Source of the DNA: Lepas anatifera
Taxonomy: Eukaryota > Arthropoda > Thecostraca > Lepadidae
Direction: 5' to 3'
Length of the DNA stretch: 64,000 nucleotides
Assembly (NCBI GenBank): GCA_034440635.1
Contig: JAOTON010000896.1
Coordinates: 1,348,501-1,412,500 of the forward strand
Shown: one piece after another, positions 56,901 through 64,000 of the stretch
Numbering within the stretch: position 1 is the stretch's first letter
How the letters are laid out: the number at the start of each line of letters is the position of its first letter
Notes under the pieces: generated by a model
The model's database searches: none
What the model saw: only the letters and a program-made list of their open reading frames with translations
Told to the model about the DNA's origin: nothing
Translations under genes and position numbers: made by a program

Positions 56901-58590
56901 GGCCACCAGCACTGTGAAAGGCGTGCTGAGGCTGCCCGCCATCAGAAAATGCATGAAATAAGAATTGTTGTCTTTAAGCAATGGTGTGAAAATAATAATT
57001 CTTATACGCTTACAGATGTCTCTTAAATTTCATTTTGACATTGAAGCTTAAGCCTGTTGAAGGCTCAATACCTTAAGATTCAATATTTGTCTCCATTATT
57101 CGCATGGTCACAGGTTGTGCAACAGGAGCAGGAGCGGGATGGGAGATGCCTGCTGGATCCTGGTGACGGTTGTGCAACGGAGCAGGAGCGGGATGGAGAG
57201 ATGCCTCAGCATAGGATCACTGGTGACGGTTGTGTAAAGGAGCAGGGCGGGATGGGAGACGCCTGACTGGATCACTGGTGCGGTTGTAAAGGAGCAGGAG
57301 CGGGATGGAGGGACGCCTCGACATAGTATCACTGGTCTCGGATGTGCGACGGGCGGAGCGGGATGGAGAAGCCTCGCATGGTATAACTGCCCAGATGGTA
57401 CAGGAGCAGGACGGAGGGACGTCTCAGCATAGTATAACTGCTCACAGGTGGTGCAATAGGAGCAGGAGCAGGACGGAGGGACGTCTCAGCATAGTATAAC
57501 TGCTCACAGGTGGTGCAACAGGAGCAGGACGAGGGACGTCTCAGCATTGTATCACTGCTCACAGGTGGTGCAAAGGAGCAGGAGCAGGACGGAAGGACGC
57601 CTCAGCATTGTATCACTGCTCACAGGTGGTGCACTAGGAGCAGGAGCAGGACGGAAGGACGTCTCAGCATAGTATAACTGCTCACAGGTGGTGCAATAGG
57701 AGCAGGAGCAGGACGGAGGGACGTCTCAGCATAGTATAACTGCTCAAAGGTGGTGCAACAGGAGCAGGAGCAGGATGGAGGGACACCTTAGCATCATATA
57801 ACTGGTGACAGTTGGTGCAACAGGAGCAGGAGTAGGAGCAAGACGGAGGGACGCCTCAGTGTAGTATCACTGCAGGTGTTGCAACAGGAGCAGGAGCAGG
57901 ATGACATCTCAGCACAGGATCACTGCTCACAGAGGTGCAACAGGAGCAAGATGGAGGGACACCTCGGCATAGTATCACAGCTTGGACATGCATTTTTAGT
58001 TTAGAAACCAGGGTAAACTAACCTCAAACTTTCAGAGAAAATAGTGTGGGGCCTTCTCTCTCTTTCTTTCTCTGGCCTTGTTCCACTTTCAGTGCATTCT
58101 TGGCCCTTGTCCGCATAATCACTGTATTTCCCAATAAGCCTCCAGCACGGCCCGGATTTTACCTTTACGACCTCGTTGGATCTTGAAGATATTGACATCG
58201 GTACGTGATAACAAGGTATTGACAATGAAACATGACTATAATATAGATCACTATTGATCCAATTGACCCCTAAATGGGTGTTTTCCCTCTAGCCCTCTTG
58301 GTTTTTAGATCTCAGGATGGCCGTGGTGGGGGAGGCGGGGGGGGGCACTTTGACCCTCCTTCACTGCGTGGTAACGTGAACGCTCTCCATTGTGCGTGTT
58401 GAAAAAACACACAATTTCCCAACATGGCCATTACAAAGACCCAGCCCTCATCTGCATGTGTCTCACCTCTCGATCCATTGGCCCACTTGATAATACACAT
58501 ATCGGCCGTTTCTCTTCTGGAATTGGTAGATGTTGTAAAAGCCAGTAGCATCTCCGTTCCGGTCGAAACGCACTTGCCGCTTTTGTTTTC
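36072..58590 (-). CDS. Metabotropic-glutamate-receptor-like class C GPCR gene, 8 exons, partial at both ends
   Basis: Eight exons on the minus strand join in frame: 58590-58467, 52922-52799, 51374-51191, 48930-48696, 47539-47454, 47037-46913, 42263-42084 and 36206-36072. The product is a plasma-membrane receptor of the glutamate/amino-acid class C family. Seen in order: the end of the ligand-binding domain, a nine-cysteine domain, seven membrane segments, and the hallmark [15 protein letters not shown] after the last segment. Signature blocks [14 protein letters not shown] and [17 protein letters not shown] are all present. Intron phases agree at every junction. The introns are large and packed with mobile elements. 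Most of the extracellular lobe is missing; I saw no further exons between 58591 and 64000. The C-terminal tail exon was not found below 36072. Whether it is a true glutamate receptor or the related insect-type amino-acid receptor cannot be settled without the ligand-binding exons. There are no stops or frameshifts in the recognised exons, so it is probably functional. Confidence 0.93.
36519..37166 (+). mobile_element. hAT-like MITE remnants
   Basis: CAGTGGCGGATCTAG at the left and GGGTGCGCCACTAG at the right resemble the ends of hAT-type elements. GGCGACGCCCCTGG (36881-36895) is a further terminus inside. GATCAATGCGCGTGTTA and GATCAATGTGCGTGTTAA near 36537-36577 are stray D-type ends. This is probably a mosaic of small elements. 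Confidence 0.45.
37661..38010. mobile_element. Fold-back MITE with ~140-bp arms
   Basis: The left arm 37661-37800 and the right arm 37869-38010 are near-perfect inverted copies, with AGTGTTGTGGGAATKACCTA outermost and AAAAAGCCCAAAAAAGGCT innermost. A ~68-bp loop joins them. No coding capacity. Confidence 0.9.
38011..39407. other. No gene recognised
   Basis: AT-rich sequence in the region left of receptor exon 7. Open frames at 38018-38203 and 38383-38649 have no recognised domain. Confidence 0.4.
39408..40387 (-). mobile_element. Element B, copy 3
   Basis: Left end TTAACACCCTCCGAGCC; right end AGAGGGTGTTCAAACACCGCC with the TTAA decayed. Inverted relative to B copies 1 and 2. Confidence 0.78.
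40808..40956. mobile_element. Small palindromic MITE
   Basis: Arms containing CGGAGTATTTTGCTATCTC and TTGAACACTG are inverted around an AT-rich loop with AACAATTGTTTTG. Just to its left CGTAGATCCGCCACTGG (40788-40804) is a stray hAT-type end. Confidence 0.65.
40957..42083. other. Intron-3' region, no gene recognised
   Basis: AT-rich intronic DNA of the receptor gene. Confidence 0.4.
42084..42263 (-). CDS. Receptor exon 7: TM5, third intracellular loop, TM6
   Basis: The exon is 180 bp, exactly 60 codons, phase 0 at both ends. It encodes [20 protein letters not shown] (TM5), [17 protein letters not shown] (third intracellular loop, one of the best-conserved stretches of the family) and [12 protein letters not shown] (TM6). 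The acceptor is ATATCCCGGCAG|GGG and the donor is TACAAG|GTACGT. Confidence 0.96.
42780..42960 (-). pseudogene. LINE reverse-transcriptase 3' end fragment
   Basis: The minus strand reads [14 protein letters not shown], then [20 protein letters not shown]. This is the W-N-x-L-P..V..S..-L-x-x-F-K block that closes many jockey/CR1-like LINE proteins. It is interrupted by a stop just before W and lies in the intron between receptor exons 6 and 7. Confidence 0.7.
43112..43570. mobile_element. TTAA MITE H, copy 1
   Basis: TTAAAGGGAATGTGGCACC at the left and its complement GATGCCACATTCCCTTTAA at the right. Its right TTAA (43567-43570) is also the left TTAA of element G copy 1. It is a homologue of 59247-60348, in inverted orientation. 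Confidence 0.87.
43567..44598 (+). mobile_element. Element G, copy 1
   Basis: 1032 bp, TTAACCCGCGCCCCACCGGG to CCGGTGGGGCGAGGGTTAA. GGGGGCCATCGATGGCCCCC occurs near both ends. TGACCT/AGGTCA hexamers are frequent. Confidence 0.9.
44599..45568. other. Intron, no gene recognised
   Basis: Open frames on both strands near 44640-45120 are unremarkable. Confidence 0.4.
45569..45620 (-). mobile_element. Element G, terminal fragment
   Basis: GGTGGCGCCGGACCCCC followed by AGTGGGTTGCGGGTTAA is the complement of the left end of G copy 1, without the rest of the element. Confidence 0.7.
45682..46706 (+). mobile_element. Element B, copy 2 (intact reference)
   Basis: 1025 bp, TTAACCCCCGCACCGGTGGG to CCAGGGCGGGTGTTAA. 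It serves as the uninterrupted counterpart of the split copy at 29422-34033. Confidence 0.88.
46913..47037 (-). CDS. Receptor exon 6: TM4 and second extracellular loop, GC donor
   Basis: The exon encodes [19 protein letters not shown] (TM4), a short loop with HVYPSR, and [11 protein letters not shown]. The cysteine is the conserved extracellular-loop-2 half of the disulfide to TM3. The acceptor is GCTGTGGCAG|GT. The only donor that keeps the frame with exon 7 is CACAG|GCAAGC, a GC-AG type junction. With it, the joined protein aligns with family members without a gap. Confidence 0.9.
47454..47539 (-). CDS. Receptor exon 5: second intracellular loop
   Basis: This 86-bp exon encodes [15 protein letters not shown] and [12 protein letters not shown]. 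This is the second intracellular loop and the start of TM4, equivalent to the R-I-x-R-I-F and S-P-x-S-Q blocks of mGluRs, which contact the G protein. It has a strong acceptor (TTTTGTCTTTTTGCAG|G) and the donor TTTTG|GTGAGT. The first base completes the split arginine codon of exon 4. It is too short to stand out as an open frame and was found by phase and homology. Confidence 0.92.
47953..48722 (-). repeat. 34-bp tandem array copied from the exon 4 end and its 5' splice site
   Basis: About 22 units plus a partial one, period 34 bp. On the plus strand the consensus contains CTCACCGGTTTGTT and GTGAGCAGCGCGTGG. On the minus strand each unit is the last coding bases of exon 4 (codons for ALLTKTNR) followed by the donor GTGAGC. 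The exon end itself is the last unit (48696-48722). Fourteen other units keep the full CTCACCGGTTTGTT core, so they keep an exon-like donor. Units close to the exon have the exon's TTGTTTTAGTGAGCA; distant ones have TTGTTGTGGTGAGCA. Between 48076 and 48381 three units form a 102-bp higher-order repeat present three times. Confidence 0.95.
48696..48930 (-). CDS. Receptor exon 4: TM1 end, TM2, TM3
   Basis: A split glycine codon joins exon 3. The exon reads [16 protein letters not shown] (TM1), then [14 protein letters not shown] (TM2), and ends with [11 protein letters not shown], the conserved end of TM3 in metabotropic glutamate receptors. The cysteine in TVASC is the usual partner of the extracellular-loop disulfide. 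The acceptor is GCGACAG|GT. The donor is AAACCG|GTGAGC, phase 2. The exon's last 27 bases and its donor are repeated tandemly downstream, and this exon end is the terminal unit of that array. Confidence 0.95.
48984..49977 (+). mobile_element. Element A, copy 5 (shortened by scattered deletions)
   Basis: TTAACCCTTGCCCCGGTGG to CCCCCCGTTAA, 994 bp against ~1200 in the others. It follows them in order but lacks many runs of 1-5 bases, with few substitutions. Confidence 0.88.
49978..50935. repeat. Intron segment with an (ATGT)n run
   Basis: ATGTATGTATGTGTGTATG at about 50288-50325 is a tetranucleotide microsatellite; otherwise nothing recognised. Confidence 0.6.
50940..50980. repeat. (TA)n microsatellite
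   Basis: A T run followed by about 35 bp of TA. Confidence 0.95.
51191..51374 (-). CDS. Receptor exon 3: cysteine-rich domain and start of TM1
   Basis: The exon opens [14 protein letters not shown] and contains [10 protein letters not shown] and DHSSCRRLP. With the two cysteines of exon 2 this makes the nine cysteines expected of the NCD3G domain linking the Venus-flytrap domain to the membrane. It then runs into [16 protein letters not shown], the beginning of the first membrane helix. The acceptor is GCGTTCAG|GAC, phase 0 from exon 2. The donor is CTCG|GTCAGT, phase 1. Its first bases are repeated about eight times in the adjoining intron (see the array at 51362). Confidence 0.92.
51362..51790 (-). 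repeat. 53-bp tandem array copied from the 3' splice site and start of exon 3
   Basis: About eight units of ~53 bp, with CCAGCAGCAGGCGTCCTGA recurring at 51414, 51467, 51574 and 51627 and decayed copies near 51681, 51731 and 51780. On the minus strand each unit carries an acceptor (..CAG) followed by GACGCCTGCTGCTGGA, nearly identical to the first bases of exon 3 (codons DACCW). After that the units diverge from the exon into GAATTCC. The segment 51485-51540 interrupts the regular spacing. Confidence 0.92.
51791..52798. other. Intron between receptor exons 2 and 3
   Basis: A short GT/T-rich run is at 51914-51937; no other feature recognised. Confidence 0.45.
52799..52922 (-). CDS. Receptor exon 2: start of cysteine-rich domain
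   Basis: The exon encodes [25 protein letters not shown] sequence, the classic start of the NCD3G cysteine-rich domain with its first two cysteines. The donor is ACCAG|GTACGT, phase 0. The acceptor is uncertain. The one at 52923 (minus-strand ACGAG|G) fits the two-base overhang of the previous exon and adds an R-C-M-Y-R stretch. An AG at 52892 gives a shorter exon but breaks the phase. The polypyrimidine tract is poor at both sites. Confidence 0.8.
53040..53405. mobile_element. Possible tRNA-like SINE sequence
   Basis: CCAGGCTTAAATCCCGGG near 53126-53146 resembles a B box on the plus strand. GGTCGTGGTCCAAGGGTAA on the minus strand near 53390-53409 resembles an A box. A repeated GAATCGTAGGGAATCGTAAG lies between. 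No second copy in the window confirms it. Confidence 0.3.
53406..54608. other. Intron, no gene recognised
   Basis: CCTGTTCCAGCTGTCAGCAC (53904 on) and its complement near 54182-54207 form a spaced inverted repeat, perhaps the ends of a ~300-bp MITE. Confidence 0.4.
54617..54898 (+). mobile_element. hAT-type MITE, copy 2 with 8-bp target duplication
   Basis: CAGGGGCGTAGCCA to TGGCTACGCCCCTG, 282 bp, with GTGGAGCC directly on both sides (54609-54616 and 54899-54906). An 8-bp duplication and this terminus fit the hAT superfamily. Same family as 14750-15023. Confidence 0.93.
54990..55332 (-). mobile_element. SINE S2, copy 2
   Basis: The minus strand starts CCCGGTAGCTCAGTTAGTAG, a good A box, then GAGCGTTGGGCTC. 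The body GACGTAGCTCAACTGGCAAC, GTGACC and CATCCCTGTGCTTTGTGG aligns with the copy at 17759 over ~340 bp. Confidence 0.78.
55333..56240. other. Intron, no gene recognised
   Basis: AT-rich, short open frames only. Confidence 0.45.
56241..56915. other. GC-rich intronic island, unassigned
   Basis: Overlapping open frames on both strands, the longest 56258-56710 plus. CGGGCGGATGCAGGG near 56368 may be a MITE end. No domain recognised; it could hide an unrecognised exon. Confidence 0.3.
57108..57975. repeat. ~59-bp minisatellite in the first seen intron
   Basis: About 14 units of the type GTGCAACAGGAGCAGGAGCA, GGACGGAGGGACGTCTCAGC and ATAGTATAACTGCTCACAG. Units at the left end are more diverged. 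It does not match an exon of the gene. Confidence 0.93.
58020..58404 (-). mobile_element. Element E fragment
   Basis: Diverged tracts (CCTCCAGCACGGCCCGG, TTTACGACCTCGTTGGATC, TTTTTAGATCTCAGGATGG, CTCCATTGTGCGTGTTG) follow element E copy 2 near its right half. Confidence 0.6.
58467..58590 (-). CDS. Receptor exon 1 of 8 seen: end of ligand-binding domain
   Basis: This 124-bp exon encodes [20 protein letters not shown] followed by a tract ending in GQWIE. That is the class C receptor pattern of a beta-rich segment (FD..GD....Y.I..FQ) just before the cysteine-rich domain. The acceptor is ..CCACAG and the donor is GAGAG|GTGAGA. It starts with two bases of a split codon and ends with two bases (AG) of the next. 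The preceding exon was not identified in the 5.4 kb to the right. Confidence 0.85.
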
Positions 58591-59246
58591 CTGTGGAGCC
58601 ATTACATATTTCGAAATTAACCAACAGATCCATAGAAATAATGTGTCACGAACAGGGTGTGTATAAATGATTTTTTAAGCCGTACACATTTGTTGCAGAC
58701 AAACAAAGCACATAAGGATTCGAAAATAAGCAGATTGTTCTGTTTTGCAGTTATCCAGCCTGCAATGCACATACTTGATAGCTTCCTAAAAAATTTCGAA
58801 GCGATGTCTTGTACCTGGCGAATCTTATAAACAACATCAATTACTAAATTACTCAACTCTCCTGCATGCAATCTTTGTTTTATTCAGGATATAGTTGTTA
58901 TACGTTTGTTAATGACCAAACAGACTGCTGTATTTATATACCAACAACCTGATGTCCAGGAAAAGACACCACTCCATGATATAAAGATCCAATCTAATCA
59001 CTAGCCCGACCAACACGAGCGTAAACAAGCACGTAAACACAAGACACCGAAAGCAGTCGATCCTCGTTTGACTTTATTTTTTGCTAACCCGTTGTATTCG
59101 GGCCGACTCCAGGCAACTGTGCCACTCGTTTAACACGCGCTCCGCTGGGGTTCCCTGACATGACGTGCTCCGCAGACGGGTCGGTTTTGCAAAACGTTTC
59201 CAGAACCTGTTGTCCCCACATCTACCTAGTTTCATAATCAGACGTC
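58591..59246. other. Upstream intron of receptor exon 1, no exon recognised
   Basis: AT-rich; searched on the minus strand for ligand-binding-domain exons without success. Confidence 0.45.
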
Positions 59247-59275
59247 TTAAAAGGGAATGTGACACCTTGGTCGAA

Positions 59276-59308
<33 letters not shown>

Positions 59309-60348
59309 GTTCAACAAACCAACTAACCCTATCTAGCCATCCGTTCATGTTTGCTAACCAACTAACCCTAACTTAAGGACTACTAACTATACTAACCACA
59401 TCTAAGACTAACAACTAACCAACTCACATCCCTCCCTAACACTCTATCTGTTCTATTACCCTTCTCTCTTCCTCTATGGGCGGCTACCCAGCCAGAGAGG
59501 GTGCTGTAACCTCACCTCCTGGTTGCAGGATAAAGACCCGCGGCATCACGTCATGGTGCTTGCGGGTGTTTCTAATAACCCAAAATTATTCTTTTTCAAT
59601 GGAGGAACTCGAGTAACGTAAGCAAAACGGTCATTCGATAACAAGGAACAAAATTTAAAAACTAATCTTTACGCTGGCAGCCTCTTCACGTACCCTTTTA
59701 AATCCTGCCTCTGCCCCAGGCTCGGCATCTCTGCCGTAGCAGTCCCCTTCCTCGCTAGTGTTGCTACACTTCGCGACCCATTCCTTGAAATAAGATTCGG
59801 CCCTTTGTTCTGCGACATTAAAGTAAACACCCCTCCCGGAAAATTCTCCCCACACTTTAGAGGCGGGCAAAGGTGCTTTGCACAGAACGCCTTATAAAAG
59901 CCCTTAACTAACTAACTAACTTGGTCGAATCCCGGAATTTAGTGAAATTAGGAGTATTTTTAGCCGGAAATCATGGAAATGTTCATGATTTCTCTGACAA
60001 AAGTTACAATAAGCTCAATATTTTGATGATTCAAATGTTCCTTTTTGGTAAGAAATAAGCATCTACCTGTGCGTGACGTCATAATCTGGCAACTACTTCC
60101 ATATTCAATGGGCTTCAATAGGCTGACTACCCACCGTGACGTCAGCCTGACGTCACACAAACAGCTGACAACTAGGGCCGGCTCCTTGGGTACATTTTGG
60201 GTACATTTTAGGTAGGGTTTCAGCTTTTCTCTACGGAATTTTTAAGTTCCAAGACAAATGATATGTTGAGTGCCGGGCTTTCCGGCATGCTTTACAACTT
60301 GGCTATCTCAGCTAAAATCACGTTAAAAAAGTGCCTCATTCCCTTTAG
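59247..60348. mobile_element. TTAA MITE H, copy 2, carrying a retroposon
   Basis: TTAAAAGGGAATGTGACACC at the left and CTCATTCCCTTTAG at the right. It is inverted relative to copy 1. Without the insertion at 59276-59919 it is ~455 bp and collinear with copy 1, for example CTTGGTCGAATCCCGG against CTTGGTCGAATTCTGG. Confidence 0.87.
59276..59919 (-). mobile_element. Retroposon inserted in MITE H
   Basis: Flanked by a 10-bp duplication CTTGGTCGAA (59266-59275 and 59920-59929). The minus strand ends in a (TTTTG)n-like tail (plus: AAAACAAAAACAAAAACAAA), so it was copied through RNA. It contains an open frame 59870-59655 (MPASKVWGEFSGRGVYFN..) of unknown relation. It may be a SINE, a truncated LINE or a processed copy of a host transcript. 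Confidence 0.75.
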
Positions 60349-60778
60349 GTAAGGTAGGTAACAGGTGTGCGTATTTAGTCTTATTTGGCCTTGCTTTTAG
60401 CCTTATTGATACCGATGAAGAGTTTAATATCTTACCAAAAATGGGGCCTCTTTGATACCCCCCACGCTGTGCCCCATTTAAGCAATGGCAACCACATCGA
60501 TGAGTCCAGGCAGAACAGTGTGACATTGCACAGATTCAGTGGATGTGATGTTGCGACAATGAGAAGCAAAGTATAATCGTTTCCAATATGCTGGTTTTTT
60601 CCTTCTGTGAGCAAGAAAATCATATTTTTATTGCTTGTGGTTTTATGTGTGCCACGCTCAGCTCTAGAATTTGAAAAAAAAACATGTAAGAAATATAACA
60701 ACAAAACTAAAACCTGGTAATCAAACAAAATACGACCATGTCGTACAATATGATACGGTAATACAGTAATTAGATGTC

Positions 60779-61784
60779 TTAACTCGCGCCCCACCGGGGT
60801 CCAGCGCCACCTTCGCACTAACGGGGCATTGATAGTCCCCCTTCTAACACCAAAAATATGGGGGTTAGCGCAAATCTTCAAAGTGCGTTGGAAAGCTCGT
60901 GTGAATTCAGTATGGGTTTCCTTCTCATGCTTTAAAACCCAAGTCAATGGTTAGACCTCCAGAGGTCAATTTAGGTCACGATATGATATTTCCATCAAAA
61001 TATGTAATGTCCAAGAAACATGGGCATAACCCTGATGCCATTAGAGCTATTGCAATCTGGTAAAGTACATTCTATGGTAAAATACCAGGGCATCCTCCGC
61101 TATGTGGAACATAATGACCTCCTGCCAGTGGTTTAACCTCCAGAGGGCACCTTTTGACCTAACATGACCTGAGGTCACGAAAAGACCTAAAGTGACCTTG
61201 CCGTATATCAAATGAAAGCCCGTGACAAGACATACACGATGAAGTTTAATTCAGCGCTCTAGTTTGATTGGGTCAAAATACTGTTCTGACCCCTGGTGAC
61301 CTGCGATGACCTCAGAAGTCAAAGAGCAAATTTTGACTCTAGAATCCATGAGGGGTGGCCAAGAATAACTCTTGAGAAAGCTGAGCATTTTTAATTATTT
61401 TTATGACTTTAAGATCATTAGAGAGTTTTTCCCCATGCCTTTTCAATGGGATAGGTCACCTTGTGACCTGACCTCAAGTCAACAAATAAAAAATCCCGAA
61501 TATGTATTTTGTAGACCCTGAAGGGTCATGCATTTTAGAAAGTTTCAAACCGATCGGCCTAGAAATGCAGCTATGGTAAAGCTCAAAGTTTGAAGTGAGG
61601 TGACCTTATTTGACCTGGCCTGTGAGCTGCCCTAGTAAAGCCCGAGATAAAAATTTCAGAGATAGTGGGAAAATTATGGGGTGAGAGGTAGACACTTTAA
61701 CTGCTGTGCTGCGCCTCGTCGTTTTTCTGCTATTCTGAAAAACCTTAGGGGACCATCCATGGCCCCCGGTGGGGCGATGGTTAA
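60779..61784 (+). mobile_element. Element G, copy 2
   Basis: TTAACTCGCGCCCCACCGGG to CCGGTGGGGCGATGGTTAA, 1006 bp, collinear with 43567-44598 but more diverged. Confidence 0.87.
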
Positions 61785-62057
61785 TTCAGGTCGATAACAG
61801 GTGCGCGTAATTAGACACGCAGATTCGGGGAGGTGTGCGTAATAGGTAAGACACCCTGTTTCTAATTACGCACGAATGCAGACTGTTCGAAAACGGTCCT
61901 CTAGTAATGGCGTGACAGCTGAAACGTTTTATCCTGGCAGAGGTTAGGCAACATATTGAACTAAAACATTGCAAAATTTCATGGTCCAGAATCACCCCAC
62001 CTTGGAACAATGATAATTTTTTCGTTAGGTGTGGGTAATAAGGACACTTTCCCCTAT
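61785..62057. mobile_element. MITE fragment with a GGGGAAAG-type end
   Basis: GGACACTTTCCCCTA at the right is the type of terminus seen at 16588. A tract GTGTGCGTAATAGG and TAATTACGCAC recurs inside. The left end is not defined. Confidence 0.4.
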
Positions 62058-63326
62058 GACATAATCATATTATAAACATTTGAAACTGATCTCTTGGCAG
62101 ATGTTCCTTTGGTGCCGCTTCAAAATCGTGTTTTTGAATTTTGAGCTTGGGTCTCTTGACCTGGGATAGCTCATTGATCTGAGATGACCTGACCCCAAAA
62201 ATGATCAGATGCATGAAATGGATCAGGCATAAGGTACGGCAAATTGCGTTATTATGTGTCTCCTCGTTTCTGTATTGTTTCTGGAAAACCAGGAGGGGTG
62301 GGCGAACTTCGCCCCCCACTCCTTGTTTTCCCCAGATAACGCAAAAACGAAGAGATGCAGAACAATGAAACTTACAGTACCTTATTGCTAATCAGTTTGA
62401 CACATCTGATCAAATTTTTGAGTTAAGGTCATGTCAGGTCAAGGGGCTATTCAGGGTCAAGTGACCCGACCTCAAAACCTAAAATTACGAGTTTGAAGCT
62501 GCGCCCAGGGAACATTAGCAAACCTATCATTTTGAAACTTCCAGAATATGATAAAGTCATTAGGGTCTACAAATCTGCTATCTCGGAATTTCGATATTGT
62601 TGACCTAAGGTGCAGTCAATTTTTGGTCACCCCATTATAAGTCAATGGTGAAAAATAGAATGGGCTCGTTTTCAGTAAATACTGGATAGATAAAGATGAA
62701 AATCCTCAAACCGTCTATTCTTACCATGATATTGACCATAAAGTTGTTTTTGAGCATCTGACCTCTTAAAGGTCATATCAGGCCACGGGAACAGATAGTG
62801 ATTGTTGTGCCAATAACTTCTCACTGAATTGAGATAAAGTTCCCATTTTGTTAGCATTGTGCTTATATTGTCACGGGGAGTCGATTGATATGCAACATGA
62901 CCATACCAGGTCACTCTGTGACCCTGACCTAGATCGAGATCAGGTCATTTTGACTATGTGACCTAGCAAGGCCATATTATACTTCATTCGATTTGCCACG
63001 ATGAGAGGAATCAAATGATGCATGAAGATTTGCTCTATGGAAAATTTTCTTTATAAAGATTTGCTATAGCTCCCCTTAGGGCAGATCTAGAAAGAGAAAC
63101 ATATACTGCTCTGTTGTAAGCCTATGGAACCTTCTTTGACCTATGCTGACCTCAATATGGACCTGAGATAAAAATTCTTCGTATAAAATATATTCGTCTT
63201 GTGAAGAGCTTTCGAAAACCGCCCGTAATTTTCCTTTAGCTTTCGTGGAGAATGAGATACGGAGGGGGCGAAAAACGCCCCCCAGCGGGGCAAGTCATGT
63301 AAGGGACCCCAGCGGGGCGCGTGTTA
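62058..63326 (-). mobile_element. Element F (one clear end) with an adjoining fragment
   Basis: It closes with CCAGCGGGGCGCGTGTTAA at 63326. An outer hairpin GGGGGCGAAAAACGCCCCCC is followed by the same inner order as elements A to D, with many TGACCT hexamers. Around 62290-62320 (GGGCGAACTTCGCCC) a second hairpin separates it from a related fragment to the left. The left TTAA is not identified. Confidence 0.6.
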
Positions 63327-64000
63327 ACGGTCGCCTCCTGTAAAGCCTAAAACCATCCAGACGCCTAAAAGCTTCGCAGTCATAAAATGCTATGCAATAT
63401 GCGTTGTTATCTGGCGTTGCAAAAGCAATGACACGGTCGAACTTCATCCATGGCACTGAGCTGCCCGCTTTGGGATTGTCAGTGATGATCAGAAATACAT
63501 CCGAGCGGTGGCCTCTGCAAATGTCAAAATTAGTCAGACTTGCAGCTAAGTTATGGGAATTTGGGAGGTGGAGAGACAATCCTGTTGAATAACGTGAGGC
63601 CTACACTGGGTATCAGACAATGCCACGTTTCATTCGAAAATAGGATCCGTTAATGACATTGATCTGGGTTACACTGGGCGGAGAGAGGGATATCATATGT
63701 AAATTTGACTTAGGGAGTGTTGAGGTTTGCGGGCCCATCAAATGCTATAGGCTGGCGACCCAAAAGTGTCACAGCAAGTTCCTCCAAACTGGACACTCCT
63801 CCCAGCACGGGACACGGGACTACGGGGATATTGTTGGAAAGGTAGATCAGTGTCGTCATTTTTTTCAATGCTTAAAGTGTAAAATCCTAAGTTTTAATGA
63901 TATATTGCCAACTGGCCTTGAAAATAACTATGCACCTGTTCCTATCCCACAGTAAGAATGCATGAAAATCACATTGTGATAAATTTACAAATTTCATACC
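63327..64000. other. No gene recognised
   Basis: Open frames at 63579-63295 (minus, DVFLIITDNPKAGSS..) and 63653-63955 (plus) are of moderate length but match nothing I know. The minus one runs into the end of element F, so it is probably not an intact gene. Confidence 0.4.

Noticed and set aside
57057..57562. Repeat-containing open frames in the 59-bp minisatellite
   Set aside because: Frames occur on both strands with repeat-derived peptides and no splice or start context.
63295..63579. Possible ligand-binding-domain exon of the receptor on the minus strand
   Set aside because: No class C motif could be recognised, and the frame runs into the terminus of element F.

Overview
The window looks like nuclear DNA of an intron-rich animal, most likely an arthropod and perhaps a crustacean. 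The reasons are a spliced class C receptor gene, a ShKT-domain exon, tRNA-derived SINEs, jockey-like LINE remnants, a Ty3/gypsy element, a hAT transposase relic and long (TA)n and (GT)n runs. There are no bacterial-type operons. Species assignment is inference only; nothing in the sequence fixes it.

Recognisable host genes are few. The main one is a metabotropic-glutamate-receptor-like (class C GPCR) gene on the minus strand. Eight exons are found between 58590 and 36072. They encode the end of the ligand-binding domain, the nine-cysteine domain, all seven membrane segments and the start of the cytoplasmic tail. Reading phase is preserved across all seven introns, one of which appears to be GC-AG. 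Most of the ligand-binding domain would lie to the right of the window or in exons I could not see, and the C-terminal tail exon was not found. The second gene is represented by one 3' terminal exon (13011-13255, plus strand) with two ShKT domains.

Most of the rest is mobile DNA. A group of 0.8-1.2 kb non-autonomous elements (called A to G here) is flanked by TTAA and built on a shared internal plan full of AGGTCA/TGACCT hexamers. Three A copies sit inside one B copy at separate TTAA sites (29422-34033). Two E copies form a 1.8 kb palindrome (20837-22632). A degenerate Ty3/gypsy element (22642-26480) carries a SINE in its 3' part. Two large fold-back structures, two SINE families, hAT-type MITEs and LINE remnants fill much of the remainder.

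The most unusual structures are two tandem arrays inside the receptor gene. One (47953-48722) consists of about 22 copies of 34 bp that repeat the last coding bases and the 5' splice site of an exon. The other (51362-51790) consists of about eight 53-bp units that repeat the 3' splice site and first coding bases of a different exon. Each true splice junction is the end unit of its array, so each intron holds a ladder of decoy splice sites.
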